Under the pieces are notes generated by a model. It was not told the DNA's origin. It was given only the letters and a program-made list of their open reading frames with translations, and made no database searches. 64,000 nt of DNA from Saturnia japonica (taxonomy: Eukaryota > Arthropoda > Insecta > Lepidoptera > Saturniidae), in assembly GCA_033032175.1 (NCBI GenBank), contig CM065309.1, forward strand, positions 4,836,001 to 4,900,000, given 5' to 3'. The position numbers were made by a program, and so were the translations under genes. Below are positions 11,101 to 26,100 of this stretch, piece by piece (positions within the stretch are counted from its first letter, which is position 1; each line of letters starts with the position of its first letter).

Positions 11101-14100
11101 AATAACTTTGACGATCTCGTAGACTTGATGAAACCGATCGCAGTTGGTAGCGGCGAGCGCGTCACCGAGCGAACTGATCGCGTGCTTCTTGTACACCATC
11201 TCCTGCTTACGACACTCAACTAATAGCGCGTTGATACACTCCGTTGCTAATGTCGATGAAATTGGTGTTTCGCCTTCTTTTACACTAAAATTGAGCTTAT
11301 ATTTTTACTAACGGTATAAAAATCAGATTGGTATATCAATGCTAACAACATGGAAGGTTAGAAATCCGCTTGGATTTGCCGTCCAACTTGCGCTTGTACT
11401 CACGCTTGACCGGTTTTTATTATGTGTTAGTTTACTTAAAGTTTTTACTACTTATAATTAGTCCAAGTATCACACTCATAATTTAATTACTGTCGCTTTT
11501 AAATTAAAGTCAAAAAATCTAAAAAAACACGCTTTTTATTTGGAGATATCAATTAATAACAAAGGTAATTTAATGGATGTTCAGTCATATCTTCTTAATT
11601 TAGGAACCGATTTAGATGATTATTTTATCGTTGGAAAGGGGATACCTCAAGGGTCATTTCAATTTCAATTATCAATGTACTTTCAAATTCGAAGATACAC
11701 AACAAAACTCCTCAAAACCATTGAAGTCAGTTGTCTTTTTTGTTAAAAATTGTCTTATAAATATCACCCTTTTTTTGTGATTTACCATCGGATTTTACGT
11801 TAACGTACACTTGTCTTATAAATTACTATATAAAGCGGAGTGGTAGGAATTTGTGGCGGTCGCGACAACCATATATATGGTGATAAAGCCGTCCCAAGTG
11901 ACTAGCTTTTGGTTTGATATCCAGCCAACTGCCGAGAGCTTTTTGAAGGAATGACATTGCCGAGCGGTGATCGATTGTGTGTTAATCACCGTTGTTAATA
12001 ACCACCGAGGGGTGGCAGTTGTTGTTTTTGGATTAAACTGCTTACCACCATAATGCCGTCACTTTGCCGTGCTACAATAAAAAAATTAGTTCTTCTCTCT
12101 CTCACTCCGACGCTCTTTATATTCCGTCCTTTTGCGTCAGAAATGTTGCACATAAAACGTCGCAGTTTTTAAAGTGAAACTTTTTTAAAGTTAAATTTTT
12201 ATTAGATCGTCTCAAAATTTTTGGTTTGTATGTTGCATGTCGCGTGACGGTCGGCCGCGGAGTAGAGATGGCGGCGCCTATAGTTCGCAGCAACTGACCG
12301 TGTAGTGTATAGACTATTACTCATTTGTGAATTTTTAGTTAAATGTCTATAACGTGAAAAAAAGTTTCACTTTTACCGTGGTTTCATATAACCACACAAT
12401 CAGTTTTTTTATTTTTGATAGGTTTTTAGAATTGGCTAGTTGGTTAGCTGTGAGAGGATAATAGAACTTTCAACTTGAGGGTGGTAGCTAGCCAAACGTG
12501 AATTTGGAAATTCCCTGCCACTATATGGTTTCATCACTATGTTTTCCTTCACCGAAAGCTCAGGATCATTTCAGGGGTTTGAACCCAGGTCGATCGACGT
12601 TATATCCGTAAAAACAACCGCTGAGCCATCATTGATTCATAATTGCAATTGCAGAGAAATTTCCCTTCGATAAAATACAATAATAAGTTTGCCTGTCCAC
12701 GAAAGCGTAGCGGAGCTGTGGAAAAGGCATGAAAATCTTGACATCGAAATTTGCTAGAGATGCAATTCTATTTTTCGAATTTTTCAGCTCCACTCCGCTT
12801 CAGTGGACAGGCAACCTAATCCCGACATTCGCTTTCCCTTTAGTGAAAACTCACGTGCATAGTTCTGCCAAGGCTTCGATAACATATTGTTTGCCGTCGA
12901 ATGTCTTCCCGTGCACGGCGGCCAGCAGAGCTCGTATAAGCTGTTCTCGCTGATCGCCGAGACCCGACGACACCTCCTTACATATCGTCTTTATTGCGTC
13001 CGCGCCCTATAAATCAGAATTTAAAAAAGTTCCGTAATTTATAACAAATATCAGATATTTATCGATGTTTTATATTTATTCGGATTATCCATATGAATTA
13101 ATTTAACAGTAATAATAACTTTTTAATAGTGATTAAAAAATTAAAAAATCAACACATATTGATAAAACTATCAAGGAGAGTTATTTATAACGGTCTGCGA
13201 TGTCGGTTCGCACGCATAACACAGACCCATACAAACTTTACTACTTTAGAATAGTGGCACGGATATTACATTTTCTACTTTTTTTAAATAAATTTCAGTA
13301 TATTCACCTGAATTTTCTTAGACCAACTGCTAGAGTTAAGCGCTTGTTCTATCTGCGAGCGTATTAGAGGTAAATGTTTCTTAATACCGCTCTCCCTCGC
13401 TGGACTTATATCCGTCCATATTTCCTCGAACATCTCCACTGTTGATGACTCTGCAATATATAATTACTATCAGCTTCTGTCTATGTCTTCGCCTGCGTGT
13501 TTTTCGTACCTTGGTCCTTCTCTTGGTGTTAGGCTACCTTTTTGCCAAATTTAATTACGATTAAATCAGAGCTTTCGTCGTGAAAAGGCAACAAACAAAC
13601 AGACAGACAGTTACTATGGGATTTATAATATTATACACAGAGGATTTTCCAGCTTTCAGTCATTCGAGCAGCATAATATCGATGGAAATGGTGCCATCTA
13701 CTGTAAAGACAGTGGGACATAAATGTCACCAGATAATTGTACAAATTGTTAGTTTATAAGTCAGGTAAAGGTAGTTTATAGTCAGATTGTGAATATTGGG
13801 CCAATATTATTTAACATCAAATAATATTTTTTAAATATATTGTATGCTTTCTATGCTGGCAGTAGAAATTTAGAAAAAAAATTGTAGTATAATTGGCGAG
13901 GACGCGATTATCTTCTCATTTGAAACGCGTAGTACATATTTGGTATTTGGTCACAAATCATTGAAACACATTCTGCCTCACATTTGCGCCTCTATATGCG
14001 AGACAATTTATTTCTACCACTCACCATCATCTTTCGGCCCGTGCATAGCCAAGAACACTACTGGCGCCAGTATGTCTTCATTATCCTTTATATGTTCGAT

Positions 14101-17100
14101 CTTTGCCTTGGCCACGGCCTTGAGTGTCAACGCGATAGCCGATCGCGACGTGTCGTCTTCTTTCGTCTCGTACAAACTTACCAACTTCTTCATTAACTTT
14201 TCTGCGGATTGTGTCTGGAATAAATCATTACATTTTTCAAAATACCAAAATCCATATTATCTATCTATATAAATAAAATTATAGAGGTTTGCCGTTGTGC
14301 CCGCATCTGGAAAACACTACTGGATAGATTTTGACCAATTTTTCTTTGTTTTTCTCTTCATATACTTGGTTTGGTCCTTATCTAAAAAAATATTACGATA
14401 TCTTCATTCAATAATAAGTTAAATTTTTTAAAGAAACTACGATTTTCATAATCACTACGCGTTTAGCGATGTGTCTTCTTGACGTGGATAGTTGGGATTA
14501 TATAATTTAATATAGATTAACGCGAGCTAAGTGCACGGTTGCTAGTATTTACTAAATTTAATCATTAGATATTAATTTCACCAATTTTTATAGTTTTTCT
14601 AAATAAATTATCATATTAAACCGGAAAAGTCGTCCCTTTCAAAACAAATAAAAATTTAATTGTTTAAAGGGAATGGTACATCTTCATAACAATGTCTCAA
14701 TATGTCTCGATAACAATGACTCATTACAACACGGTAACAATGTCGCAATACATCTCGGTAATAATGTCTCGACACGTCTCGATAACAATGTTTCCATTGA
14801 TTTTGTTGTATGAAAATGTATTAAAGTTAACTATAATAAATTATTTTATATCGATGAAAATGATTTACCTTAGCGTAAGCTGAAACTTGACCGAGAGCTT
14901 CGGCATAGTTCTTTCTAACCGTTGCGTTCCTATCGAATGTACCATTCAATAAATTAGACATGATCTTCCCGGCGATTGGCTCGAGATCAGCTCTCAGGTA
15001 GTGGGCGGCTAATATTATGAAATGGCAGCACGACACTTTCGTACCGAGCTGCGGCGACTTCATCAACTCGAGGATCTTTGGAACCATATCTTTCATCACC
15101 TCAATATCGATATAAGGCATGCACTGTAAAACAATCAACATTGTAGAAACTATATCACGATGGAGAAAGAAACGTTTTATTGTAATTATAAACGCAAAAA
15201 CGAGTTGATATGACAATCAGAACAAGAATAAGCTCCAGCCACGTGACATTGGTGAGATCGTATATACACACACGTTGCCATTTTATAAGAAGACACTATA
15301 GGTTCACAATAGCTTAATAAAAATGTTACCTTGGTTACCGTAAATTCATTAAATAAATAATGAAAATCGAAACAATATTATTAAAGTATAAAGTATTATT
15401 ATAGTATTTTTTATTCTCACTGTGTCACGCGACGTTATACCGCTAAACAATAAATATGTTGTAACCTTGACGACAGTGTCCGTGGTGTAGTGATGTTTCG
15501 CAGCGTTGGCGCGCATGTCGTCGAGCAACTCTCGCGAGCCGCTGTCCGCCAGCGCGGTGCTGATGTACGACAGTTTCGCGGACTCGAGGTCGCCGGCGGC
15601 GCCCACCAACGCTGGTATTAACTTCGGTAAGAAAGGCTTCAGGCTGTCACCCGCGGCAGTCACCAGTTTCGACACCGTTTGCAGGCTACAATTAAAAAGA
15701 ACACCAATTACATTAACTAAACTAGATAAATTTAAAAATAAAACAAGATCACGCAAAACGTCAACATATTTAATGTGCTCATTAAACCCTTGTTAAACAT
15801 AATTGTTTTCGATTTATTTTTTATACAGCATTTATTCAAGTTTTTCAGCAAATAAGCGGTTACCGTGGCCTATGGACGTTTGTAAATTATTACTAACGTA
15901 TTGCTAACCGTGAACTTCCTCAAGGAGCTCTGAAAACCCTACTCATTGTAGGGCCACAACACAAAGTTGGTTGGTTGTGGTCAGTCTTCTGTAAGCTGGA
16001 GGCATTTATCAACCAGGCTGTCCCAAAATTACTCAGTCATTGTCTGATAACTGCCCTATATAAAATATTAATATAATATTTACTCACCTAACGCTTCTCA
16101 CTTCTCTGACAAGGTTAGTTATACCGGTGTCCAACAGAACTGGCAAGAATTTCAGAGACAATTTCCTTGCCGTCTTTACCTTGGCTTACGTCTGACGCAC
16201 GGACACATAACTAAAATAAATGTAAAACTATAGTCATATTACTTCATATAACGTTGAGTACAGTACAGTAAGCAACTAAAAGTAACACACTGTCTTTTTT
16301 TTTGCTTTTTTATTAGTACCCGATTGCGAAAAAGGAGGGTTATATTGTTGGAGCGTATGTCGTTAGATTCATCTTAACTGTGGGAGTGACATAGGCTATA
16401 TAATATTTAAGTAAGACACGAAACAAGCAAAAAGCAAAAATAGAAAAATAATAAAAAAATTATCAAGTTAAAAGTTTTTTTTTTAAATATAATTGAAGTC
16501 CCTTTTTATACCCTTTAATTAGCTGACCCATGCGAATATTTTGCACATTATCTAAACAATCTAACAGCTGTCAAAAAAAGTTAAACTATAGTTAAACAAA
16601 CTGTTAATTAACTAAGCCAATCTTCCTCGCTTAGGGGGAACATAATCTTACGTATGAATAATTAATTTATATGAAAGACATAATATGGCGTTGGCACAAA
16701 AACACATTTGAGAAATAATATAATTGAAAATAATATAGGTGTTAAATACCAACCATAAAATTTTCCCGACTATAAGTACAGTATCAACTCAAGGTTTATG
16801 GGAGAAAAGTAGTTTTACCTTCGATAGAACGTTCGCAGTGGCAGTGGCTGCCTGACGCGTCCCTTCATGCACGTCGTCCATCACCCTGAACAGCTGCGCC
16901 CACAGTGTAGGCAGCTGTTCTATGGACTCGTGAAGGTTTTGGGCACCACTGCGTAATATTAATTTACAATATATACTATAGGTTTTAAATGAGATGATAA
17001 TTACGTTCGCGCCAACTTCACTCAAAAACGTACTACAGTCAGCAACAAAAACGTAAAATAAAAAATATATAAAAATAAGTGCCTATGTTGAATAAATTTA

Positions 17101-20100
17101 GAAGAATTTAGAATTAATTTAAAAGAGAAGTGACTCAGATTTCCTGAGTGACTTGGCATTAATTCGAAACTACAGCAAATTGTGGCCAATAAATTATGGA
17201 GTAAATTTAGACAATTTGCTATGAAATCTAAACTTTAACGCCCCGTACCGCATTTATTCCTATAGAAATATATAAAATAGATATTTAGTTTTAATTATTT
17301 AATAAGCCTTCGTTTTTCATTAGTTTATAGACGGTCACGAGACATACAGCATTTGTTTTTCCGATCGTACATTTTTTACTGAAGTTGCATGCGAAGTGCG
17401 TATGTTGTAAACAAATTAGTTTGCGATACATTTAAAGAAAGAAAATGACTATAAACAGTTATACCGCAATAAATCGGAGAGAGCATTGCAGCAGGACATT
17501 CGCACCCGCCACTGGTTCGACGTCAAGTTCGCAACTAAATCGTCTAATATTTGTTTATGATATTTTTGAACCTGAAATAAAAAGTTAACTTGATATAGTA
17601 TTAGACAAATATTTCGATTTTAGATCGTACAACTATAAAAATTATACAAGACCCTTTTACTCCATATTATAAAATAATACTCATATTTTGTACATATATT
17701 TTGCTATGAACTATTCGCATTTATCACTGTAGTACTGTACATCTTGTGATAATTAGATATTTCGAAGCAGTTGTATGAGTTGTGGTACCTAATTTATGCT
17801 CTAGGGCTTATTGATTCTTCCTTCTTTCTTTCACTTAGCTCATAAACGCACTTAAACAATACACTCATTCATACCCTTGCGTACATGGAATCAATCACAC
17901 ACTTACACAAACACTTTTATTAAACAATATTATTTTTATCCGGATCCAATGAACCAACCGCCTATAGTTGTACTGTAATTATTATTTTAATAAACATTAT
18001 TATTACATATTACATTCAAAATGTGTATATAATAGTAAACTCGTAACGTATACAAAGTACAACCCTCTATGTACCTATTTCCACTCAAATAATATTATTA
18101 ACTGTAAACATGATTTACACAGTTAAAAAAAGACAATTACCCGACCGAGTTTCTTGTTTTGAGGTATTATGTACTACGTACTAGAGCAGCCATTACAAAC
18201 AAAAATTGTGCTACACTTAATGACCGCCGGGAAGGTGAGGGTATTGGACTTACTGATGGAAAGTCACTCTTTGACTTTTACTTGTGTTTCTTGAGTTGTT
18301 TAACCTCACTGCACATGAAGGCATATTTATGAAGTAAAATTTAGCAATCGCAAGTCTAATCGCAACAGTACTCGGCACACAGAGTAAGTGCATGCACTCG
18401 AACGCGTGTTTCAAATAATCTGGTTGAGGCGTCGTCCACAATGGTTTCTTGTCGAGTTTTTCTCGATGACTAGGATTTTTTTTCCAAACCGGTGGTAGTA
18501 TTTTAACGTTTATAAGTATTAAGTGCTTTCTTAATTCCGTTTGGAATATTGAATTTTTTTTTTTTTTGTTTTGACGATACCTATTTGCGTGCATCCGACA
18601 ACACCGAAGTTCAAGTGGAACTCGATACATTTTTACAAAATCCTGTATTTATTGCATGATTACAATATTAAAACAGTAAACATTTATCTACTTATCGAAC
18701 AAACAAACTCACTTTTGTGTAAATAAGTTTTATTACAACATTTTGGAGTAGGCTCAACAAAAAGAAAAGCCGTACAACCCACTCATTTTAAATAAAATTA
18801 ATTCTTATAAAATCTTCAATGAGAATAAGCATTCATAATAAGTTTATTAGCCAAGGTGAATGAATAATGTAAAAAAAAATGAACGTACAGTGGCTTGTGT
18901 GTTGGGCACTATGGCGTGCCATATGCTAGCCATCGAGTTCTGAATGCGAGGCGTGGGGTCGAACCTGTACCGGTAAAGACGAGGCACTATCTTGGGAAGG
19001 TGTTCCGCTAATTGAGCACCAGCTTGCAATGCTATAGAGTGGAATCCAAACGCCGCACCTGTCCACACGGAAAACACCCCAAATGAGCAATATAGTGAAT
19101 GCCTGCGCTTAATAAATGCATAATATTAAACAACATTAAGATATCTGTAAAAAACAAGTGTATTCGTTTACTTATGAACGCATGTTACGAGTTAGTTAGT
19201 TCGTTCTTGGAATAGTTCTGTGAATAGTCATTTTATTACTGAAGTTTAATTTACGCCAACGGAGTAAATTATAAATTGACAACAGGATTGTGTTGTGCAT
19301 AAAAAATGGCCGAAAAGTCTAAAAATAGTAACGTTTAGCTTTATAATTATGAATTAAATAGTCGACCAAAGAGTATTCATAATCATTGATTTTATTTCTA
19401 GATTGAACTGATGCAGCATTTTAAAAAAGCATTCATATGAAACCTTGAGAAAATCAAACTATTCACATAAACGAAACACGTGAACAATACACCACGCAGG
19501 CTATGACTCTTTTTCTCAAGGCTTCGTAACTTGCAGGCGCACGCACACGTATAAAGAGGAGACTGAGATACTAGGAAACACTTTATAATGTTTTCTATCT
19601 TATTCTCTCGTTGGCTATCCTTTAAGCATGTGTTTGTCTCTTTTTATTGTCGCTTTTTCGTTTCAAACTACAACGATGCTAAAGAAGTTTTTACTTCAAT
19701 AAAATCAAACATTACTATTTCCTTTTCTTTATTTTCTCGATGACAGTTCTAATTTGATAGTTGTAGAGTTGTGACCAAATAAGTAATGATATCGATCGTA
19801 TATATTCATTATATTTTGAACAAAGACAAATAAATACAACAAAAACATTCAACTGTCGTTATAATTATTTCGTTTCATTGTCGAGTACCTACCTATACCT
19901 ACTTATTTTACAACAGCTTCGAAAATTTTGAAAAAGTTAGCGTTATCAATAAAGAATTAATACGTGTAACATCTTGTAATTAAATATAACATTAGTTAAT
20001 AAATTTGTACAAAAGTATCCGGCAGTAGTTTAGTTTCTTACATTTTGTAAAAAAAATATCAGGTCTGTTATTGTGTTATGTTTATCGATATAGCTCCATC

Positions 20101-23100
20101 CCTATCAGTTTCTCCGACTCTGGTATAACCTTGTACGTGTGTAAACGTCATATTTTTATAAAATAATGCATACATAATATAAAAAAGACGCTCGTTCAAG
20201 TTCTCACAGGAGCTGTCATCGAGAAAATAAAGAAATGGAAATGGTATATATTCACTACAAAAGATACAAGAGATTTAGTAAGCAACTTTACAGTGTAGAC
20301 TATTTCTTACAGTGTGAAAATTCCCTCGCATCATTTTTTCATAACGCGCCTAAAGAAGCATAATTAAAAATATATATATATATCTTCTGGAAATATAGTT
20401 ACTGATATAAAAATGATTTTTCAAATATAATGTATATCAAAGAACATGCCTTTCTTTGAATTCCAAACGGAGTTATGATGTGCTAAGTGCATGAATTTGT
20501 ATAACAGATCAGGTTGATTCAAATCAGACGCCAGGGAACAAAGTTCTTTATATGTCGATAGATTTCCCCTGAAACACAAAATCTGTATTAACGACATATT
20601 TTAATAAACAGAATCTAAAAATACATTTACAAACTTAGCTCCCTCAAATATTAGGATAAAAATTAAGTTTATTACAAAAGTGGCATAAAAACCATTAAAG
20701 TATTTTTTATAGAATTTAGCGTTTGGCCAGAATCTCACCTGATGTTCAGACACTATGTGGCCCAAGATGATAGTACACTATGAATACTAGGCAAACTGAC
20801 TCTCAAGTGTAGCCGCAGGAACAAATCTATAGGTACTTGGCAACAGATTTTCAACTTCACGTATCTAGCCAGGCGGGCATTAGAAAATACCTTACCGCAA
20901 TGCTATAGTTTCACCACGATGATTTCCTTCACCAGCACAGGCTTATTGTAAGAATTCGAACTTGCGTCGATTGACGTCGTGTTTGTACAATTTACCACTG
21001 AGCCAGTACGTGATTTAATGTAATTACATTACCTTATAGGCTTCGTCAAACATTATGCATACATAGCGCGCGTCAAGACGTCAAAACGTCGCGTACTAGC
21101 GCCGCGCAATAGCACTGCGTTGTGTTATTACTATTGAAGTTTATAGCTGAAGTGACATGTTGTGGTTTTTATTTTTAATTAATTTACTTAGGTTTTTAAT
21201 CCTATGTTATGTAATATTGGTGGCGTTCTGCGTGATACAGTTTGGTTTTTGTGCGTAAGTGAAGTGGATTATAAATATAAACTTATAGCATGCATTCTTG
21301 GATCACACAAAAACTCCCCAGATCGTTCTAATAAGGCAGCCACCATCTTGTTGGACGCCACTTTGTATAAAATACATATTACTACGAAGGCTTGAAAACA
21401 TTGACACTGGCAAGTGCTTTTGCGGCGCCAAAACAAGAAGAAGAAGAAGTTTATAGCTGTCAAACAAAACACACGCGCCAGTGGTAGGCGAAAGTCTAAC
21501 ACGATATCCGAACGCTGCGTTGTAATTTATTACAAAATATTTTCAAGCGCCCGAGATAACACCTGGCAGAGCGTAGCGTTAAACGTACAACGTCAAACAG
21601 AAATACGCGACGTCCTAATTACGCCTTCTGTTTAACGAAGCCTTAAATGAAAGCACATGCAAAACGTATAAAATTATTACGTTGTGGCTATGGATGGTAA
21701 AGATAATGAAATACCGACACTATTTATGTATATGAAGTGTCCGCGAAATTCTGTTGAATTAAAATGAGCGTTATTAAGCCATAGTTCATACTTCATACCA
21801 GTTTTTTGTACACATTGCATTTAGTTACTTATTTTTAACCCATATTTAACCAGAACACTTTTCTATTGAAAAAGGTAAACCGGAACTCCTTATGTAATAA
21901 TGAGTGTCAAATTGCCAAGCGGTTGCGTTGAAGATGAGAGACAAGAGGTTGAATATTTATAACGTATTTAGTAACAAAATATTTCTATTAATTTTCATAT
22001 TTTACAAATTAATAAAATTATTATATAAAAGAGGATTATCCAAGATACCGCCTCATAGGGCAATGCCATCTATATTATCCTTGGCTACTTTTTGAAGAGA
22101 ATCTGTAGCTATGTGAACGGTCCGACGATTCAAGCAAGAATGTTGTTAGGCACTTAGGCACACAACCGCGAAAGCGGGGCAACATGCTCAAGGGCGCCAA
22201 AGTGAACGAACCTCAGCTTGGGCTATTGCCGAATATGTAACATCACGATCAGAATAATTTCCTATTCGTAATTCGATCTACCTAAATATAACTATATACA
22301 TGTTTCTGCCGTCTGGGAGGAAAGAAGAACCATGCGCATATATATTTAGTAATCTGGCAGTTTTGATCTAAAGAACTAGCCAAAAAAAGAAAAAGTTCTC
22401 AAGAACCAATGTACCTGATTGGTTTGCATATACCTATGTAGTAGTGCAGTGTAAAGGCAGTATATTGGTAGCTACTAGCTAGCGAATGCAGTCGCAGTGT
22501 CACTGTATCGCGCGAGCGGCTGCTACCTCAAGAGATCCATGCCGGAGAAACGGACCTAGGGGCTTGAGTTGTCTCAGGAGAGGGTGGACGTGGCGCGTGT
22601 TCGAAAGCGTTTGTTTGTCGCAGCTGTCGGTCGTATTTATATGGATTTCTCCGATTGTAGTCGGGTGCATCAGAACCAAACCGAACACATTATACAAACA
22701 TATTTTGACTACAATGCTAAATGTTATAAATAAAAGAAATACTTACCCAGTAGGCGCTTTGCCTAACTGCCCCTCTTCAAATATCTTGGTATCATCAGTG
22801 ACTTGGGCGACGGAGCGTTTACCGCTGGTGAGTTGGTCAATTATCTGAGCAACCAGCGCCTGTTTCTGGCTTTCATCAGAATTCTGGTAGACGAGGCTAA
22901 GCCCTTTGCTGGCTACATCTTGAACTATCTCTGTTGACAATCACCGCTATTAGCATCGGTCGGTATTCAAATTACTTAAACAAGATACAGTAAAGTCCAA
23001 TTTACGTAACATGTAACATGGTAAATTATTAAAAAGGAAAAAAACCCGACTGCAACAAAAACATGCGTATTTTTTTTTCTATTTTTGCTTTTTATTTGAT

Positions 23101-26100
23101 TCTCAGACGTACTTAAATATTATATAGTAGGCTATATGTCACTCCCACTATGACGAATCTAACGACACCTCGTAAGCTAAAATCCATCAAGCCGTTGAGG
23201 CTACAGAGCGTGCCAAAGAAATAGACATACCTACATACATAAATACGCTCTAAAAGCTTAACCCTCCTTTTTCGCAGTCCCAAGAATAATCTAAGAGGCA
23301 ATCATCCCGATAAGTAAAATATTTTTTTCACCTATAAGTTTAGGTCAATTAAAAAAAAATTAGCCTGTTTATTGAGAAAGACTATAGAGATATAGACTAT
23401 ATAGCTTCATGCTGTGATCCTAAGTAAGGGAGCTGTAACCAAATGATTTAGCTACACGGGTGCATTGAAGGCGGCGCGGTGGACGGTTCATCAAATAAAT
23501 TTATCACGGATGAAACCGTGTGGCACAGTTAGTGATGTAATAAAAATTAAACACTCATCTTAACATAGAACTTACCACTGTTTTCTGACAAAAAGTCCAT
23601 GAACACATTCTGCAAGTCTTGGAGTTTGTTCTGGATTGGCTCTCGTTCCGGGCAATTTTTCAATAGAGCCAACAACCAAATGCTTGTTGCCTGAAAAATG
23701 TATACAAAACTGAGTATGATGCTAATGATATTGCATGAGTAATTTAGCTGGAAGAAGTATTATAAAATCACTTTTAATTAATGACGATTCAATGCTTAAC
23801 ATGTAGAAAACCGTGTCGACAGACTTCAATTCGAATCCCTGCTATGAGCCTGAGTTTTCGATGAAGGAAATAAATCGGGATGAAACCATAGCAGGGTGGT
23901 AGAATATTTTGTATTACCCAACTGGCCAGTTACCACCCTTAAGTTGAAAATCTGTCACTCAACGTCTATAAGTGTTTTCCGGAAGCTGAACAACCTATAA
24001 ATGGTTTAAAAAAAATTGTGTACGTTTGTTATTCGAAATCATAGAACTTCTGTACCAATGTACTATATACTTTATAAGTTCACTCAATAACATAGATATG
24101 CATTGACATCTTTTGGCGTAAATGACAGACTTCAGAAGTAATATATAAAAATTCTATAAATGCCATAAAGGGGGGCGTTCATGTATTACGTAAAGCAATA
24201 TGAGGGAAAGGGGTCTTTTAAAACGTTACGATGCGTTACAAGGGTGGGAGAGGGTTGGTACGTGTAACGTAACATTTTTTTAATTTAAATTTAAAACTAG
24301 GCAAATACAATTTTCCAAGATCGTAAACCTTTTCGTTTATGTTTTGTGGGGAATCCGTCGATTGTATTGTACAACATTTTAGTTTTGTTCTCCCAAGTTG
24401 GCAACCCTTTTCGTTCGTTTTACAGGGAATCCCTCGACTTTATTGCTGTAGTCAATGTTGTTAAAATTAGTTCATAGAGGGAGATTTGCATCATCAGCTG
24501 TTCTTGGCCTATAAAAGCTCTCATGCTAACTTGCTGACTTGGTTGTTACGTAATGTTTAAGGAGGGGGAAGGGGAAAATGCTACGGTGCCTTACATGGGG
24601 GAGACTCAAAAATCTTCAAAAATTGCATTACGCAATACTTGAACGCTTCCAAAACTATTCATTTTACCTGTCTAGAATGCGGATGAGGATGTTTACCAAT
24701 CTTGAATAGTTCTTTGATCAACCATTCTAACAGGACGTCGTTTTCTTTCAACGCCTCAACGTCTTTAATTTTCTCTGACCCCTGAAAAATAATTAAACCA
24801 CCCAGTTATTTTAAACAGAGGAGTGATTAAGTTCATAATACCAAAACTAAGTCTTCTTTTGATATTTAAAATCGTATCTAAAATAACAGTTAAATGAATC
24901 AAAAGAACCCCATTTTCTTAAAAAGAGATGTGAACATGTTTGTCAAATGTTTATTTTAGAGTAGCATAACTTAAATTGGATATTGATTTTAGATTTATCG
25001 ATTCTTTTTTTATACATGCTTGACGCACACATAGGGCCGCGTGCAAAAATGAGTTGAACTGCCTATAGATACATACCTCTTTGGGTAATTCAGTCCACAG
25101 GTCTCTATTTTCATTCGAGTTCACTCCCTCAACGCACAAAACCAACGACTCGCCAATTTGAAGGTGTATTTCGAATTCTTTGCTCTGTAACATATTTTTT
25201 ATAAAACAATGAATATTTTTTTATTGATTCGCTTACCATTATTTATCAAAGAGAGAGTCCAACGAAACGATACTTAAAAAATACGAACGCTTCACAAAAT
25301 CGAAATAAAAAATACCCTATTTTCATTTAGGCCCAAAATAAAAGCACTTCATTTTACCCTCAACTAAACGAACCAAAAGAAGTATAACTGCACAATTCAT
25401 TATATTTTACATTTTAGTGTGTGTCCTTGATAACCAGCTAACAACACGTGCGACAATTTGAATAATGTTGCCAGGGTAGTTTATTCAACTAAATTTTTAT
25501 CTGCCATCTTGATTTTTTCATTATCAATGAATATTTCTTGGTTCTCTTTATGTTTTAAATTACTATAACTATCCCTTATTGTTACGTTGCCGTAAGCATT
25601 TGAAGTTTTTGGTGGTCATCTTGAATTTTAGATTTTTGACTCAGGCACTAAATTGTCTAGGGCTCCAATATACCATGACGGTATATTTTTCAGTGTTTGC
25701 ATCTCGTTTTCAAAGAAACAATGTGTCTACATATATTACATATACTTATAATACTCAATTTTAAGGTTCGTGATAGTTGTAAATAAAATGATCCACAACG
25801 CTACTTTCTATATTTTAGTATAACTTCCAGGAATACATTTCATTGTAACCTAGCAACACTGTTGTAGTTTTTTAATCAGTGACAATAACACGGAAAATAA
25901 TATCAAAGTGTATTTTGTTATGTATGAAACGATGCTGTCTTCCTTTTTTGTTTTCGAGAATAATCTGTAATATCTAACTACACAGAGTCATGACATTGTA
26001 TGACGTTTCCTTACATAATTGACAAAACTGAATACTAATATGGGACATTTTCGTAGTCTGTTGGGCTACATCTTCCTTTTTGTCAAATCTGTGGATAATA

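Noticed and set aside
14688..14791. Possible CRISPR-like array
   Set aside because: Units are contiguous with no spacers, and the DNA is eukaryotic.
14692..14883. 63-codon plus-strand frame
   Set aside because: Made by the 24-bp tandem repeat.
15506..15796. 96-codon plus-strand frame
   Set aside because: It is the antisense shadow of ECM29 exon 28, whose protein matches the conserved family.
16180..16200. Alternative acceptors inside ECM29 exon 27 to avoid the frame break
   Set aside because: They would remove [11 protein letters not shown], which matches the conserved VCVKMCDPAKG, and would not suit the phase of exon 26.
18250..18630. 126-codon minus-strand frame
   Set aside because: Lys/Asn-rich with a poly-T run behind it, no domain, no splice-phase fit to ECM29 exons 24 and 25, which join directly.
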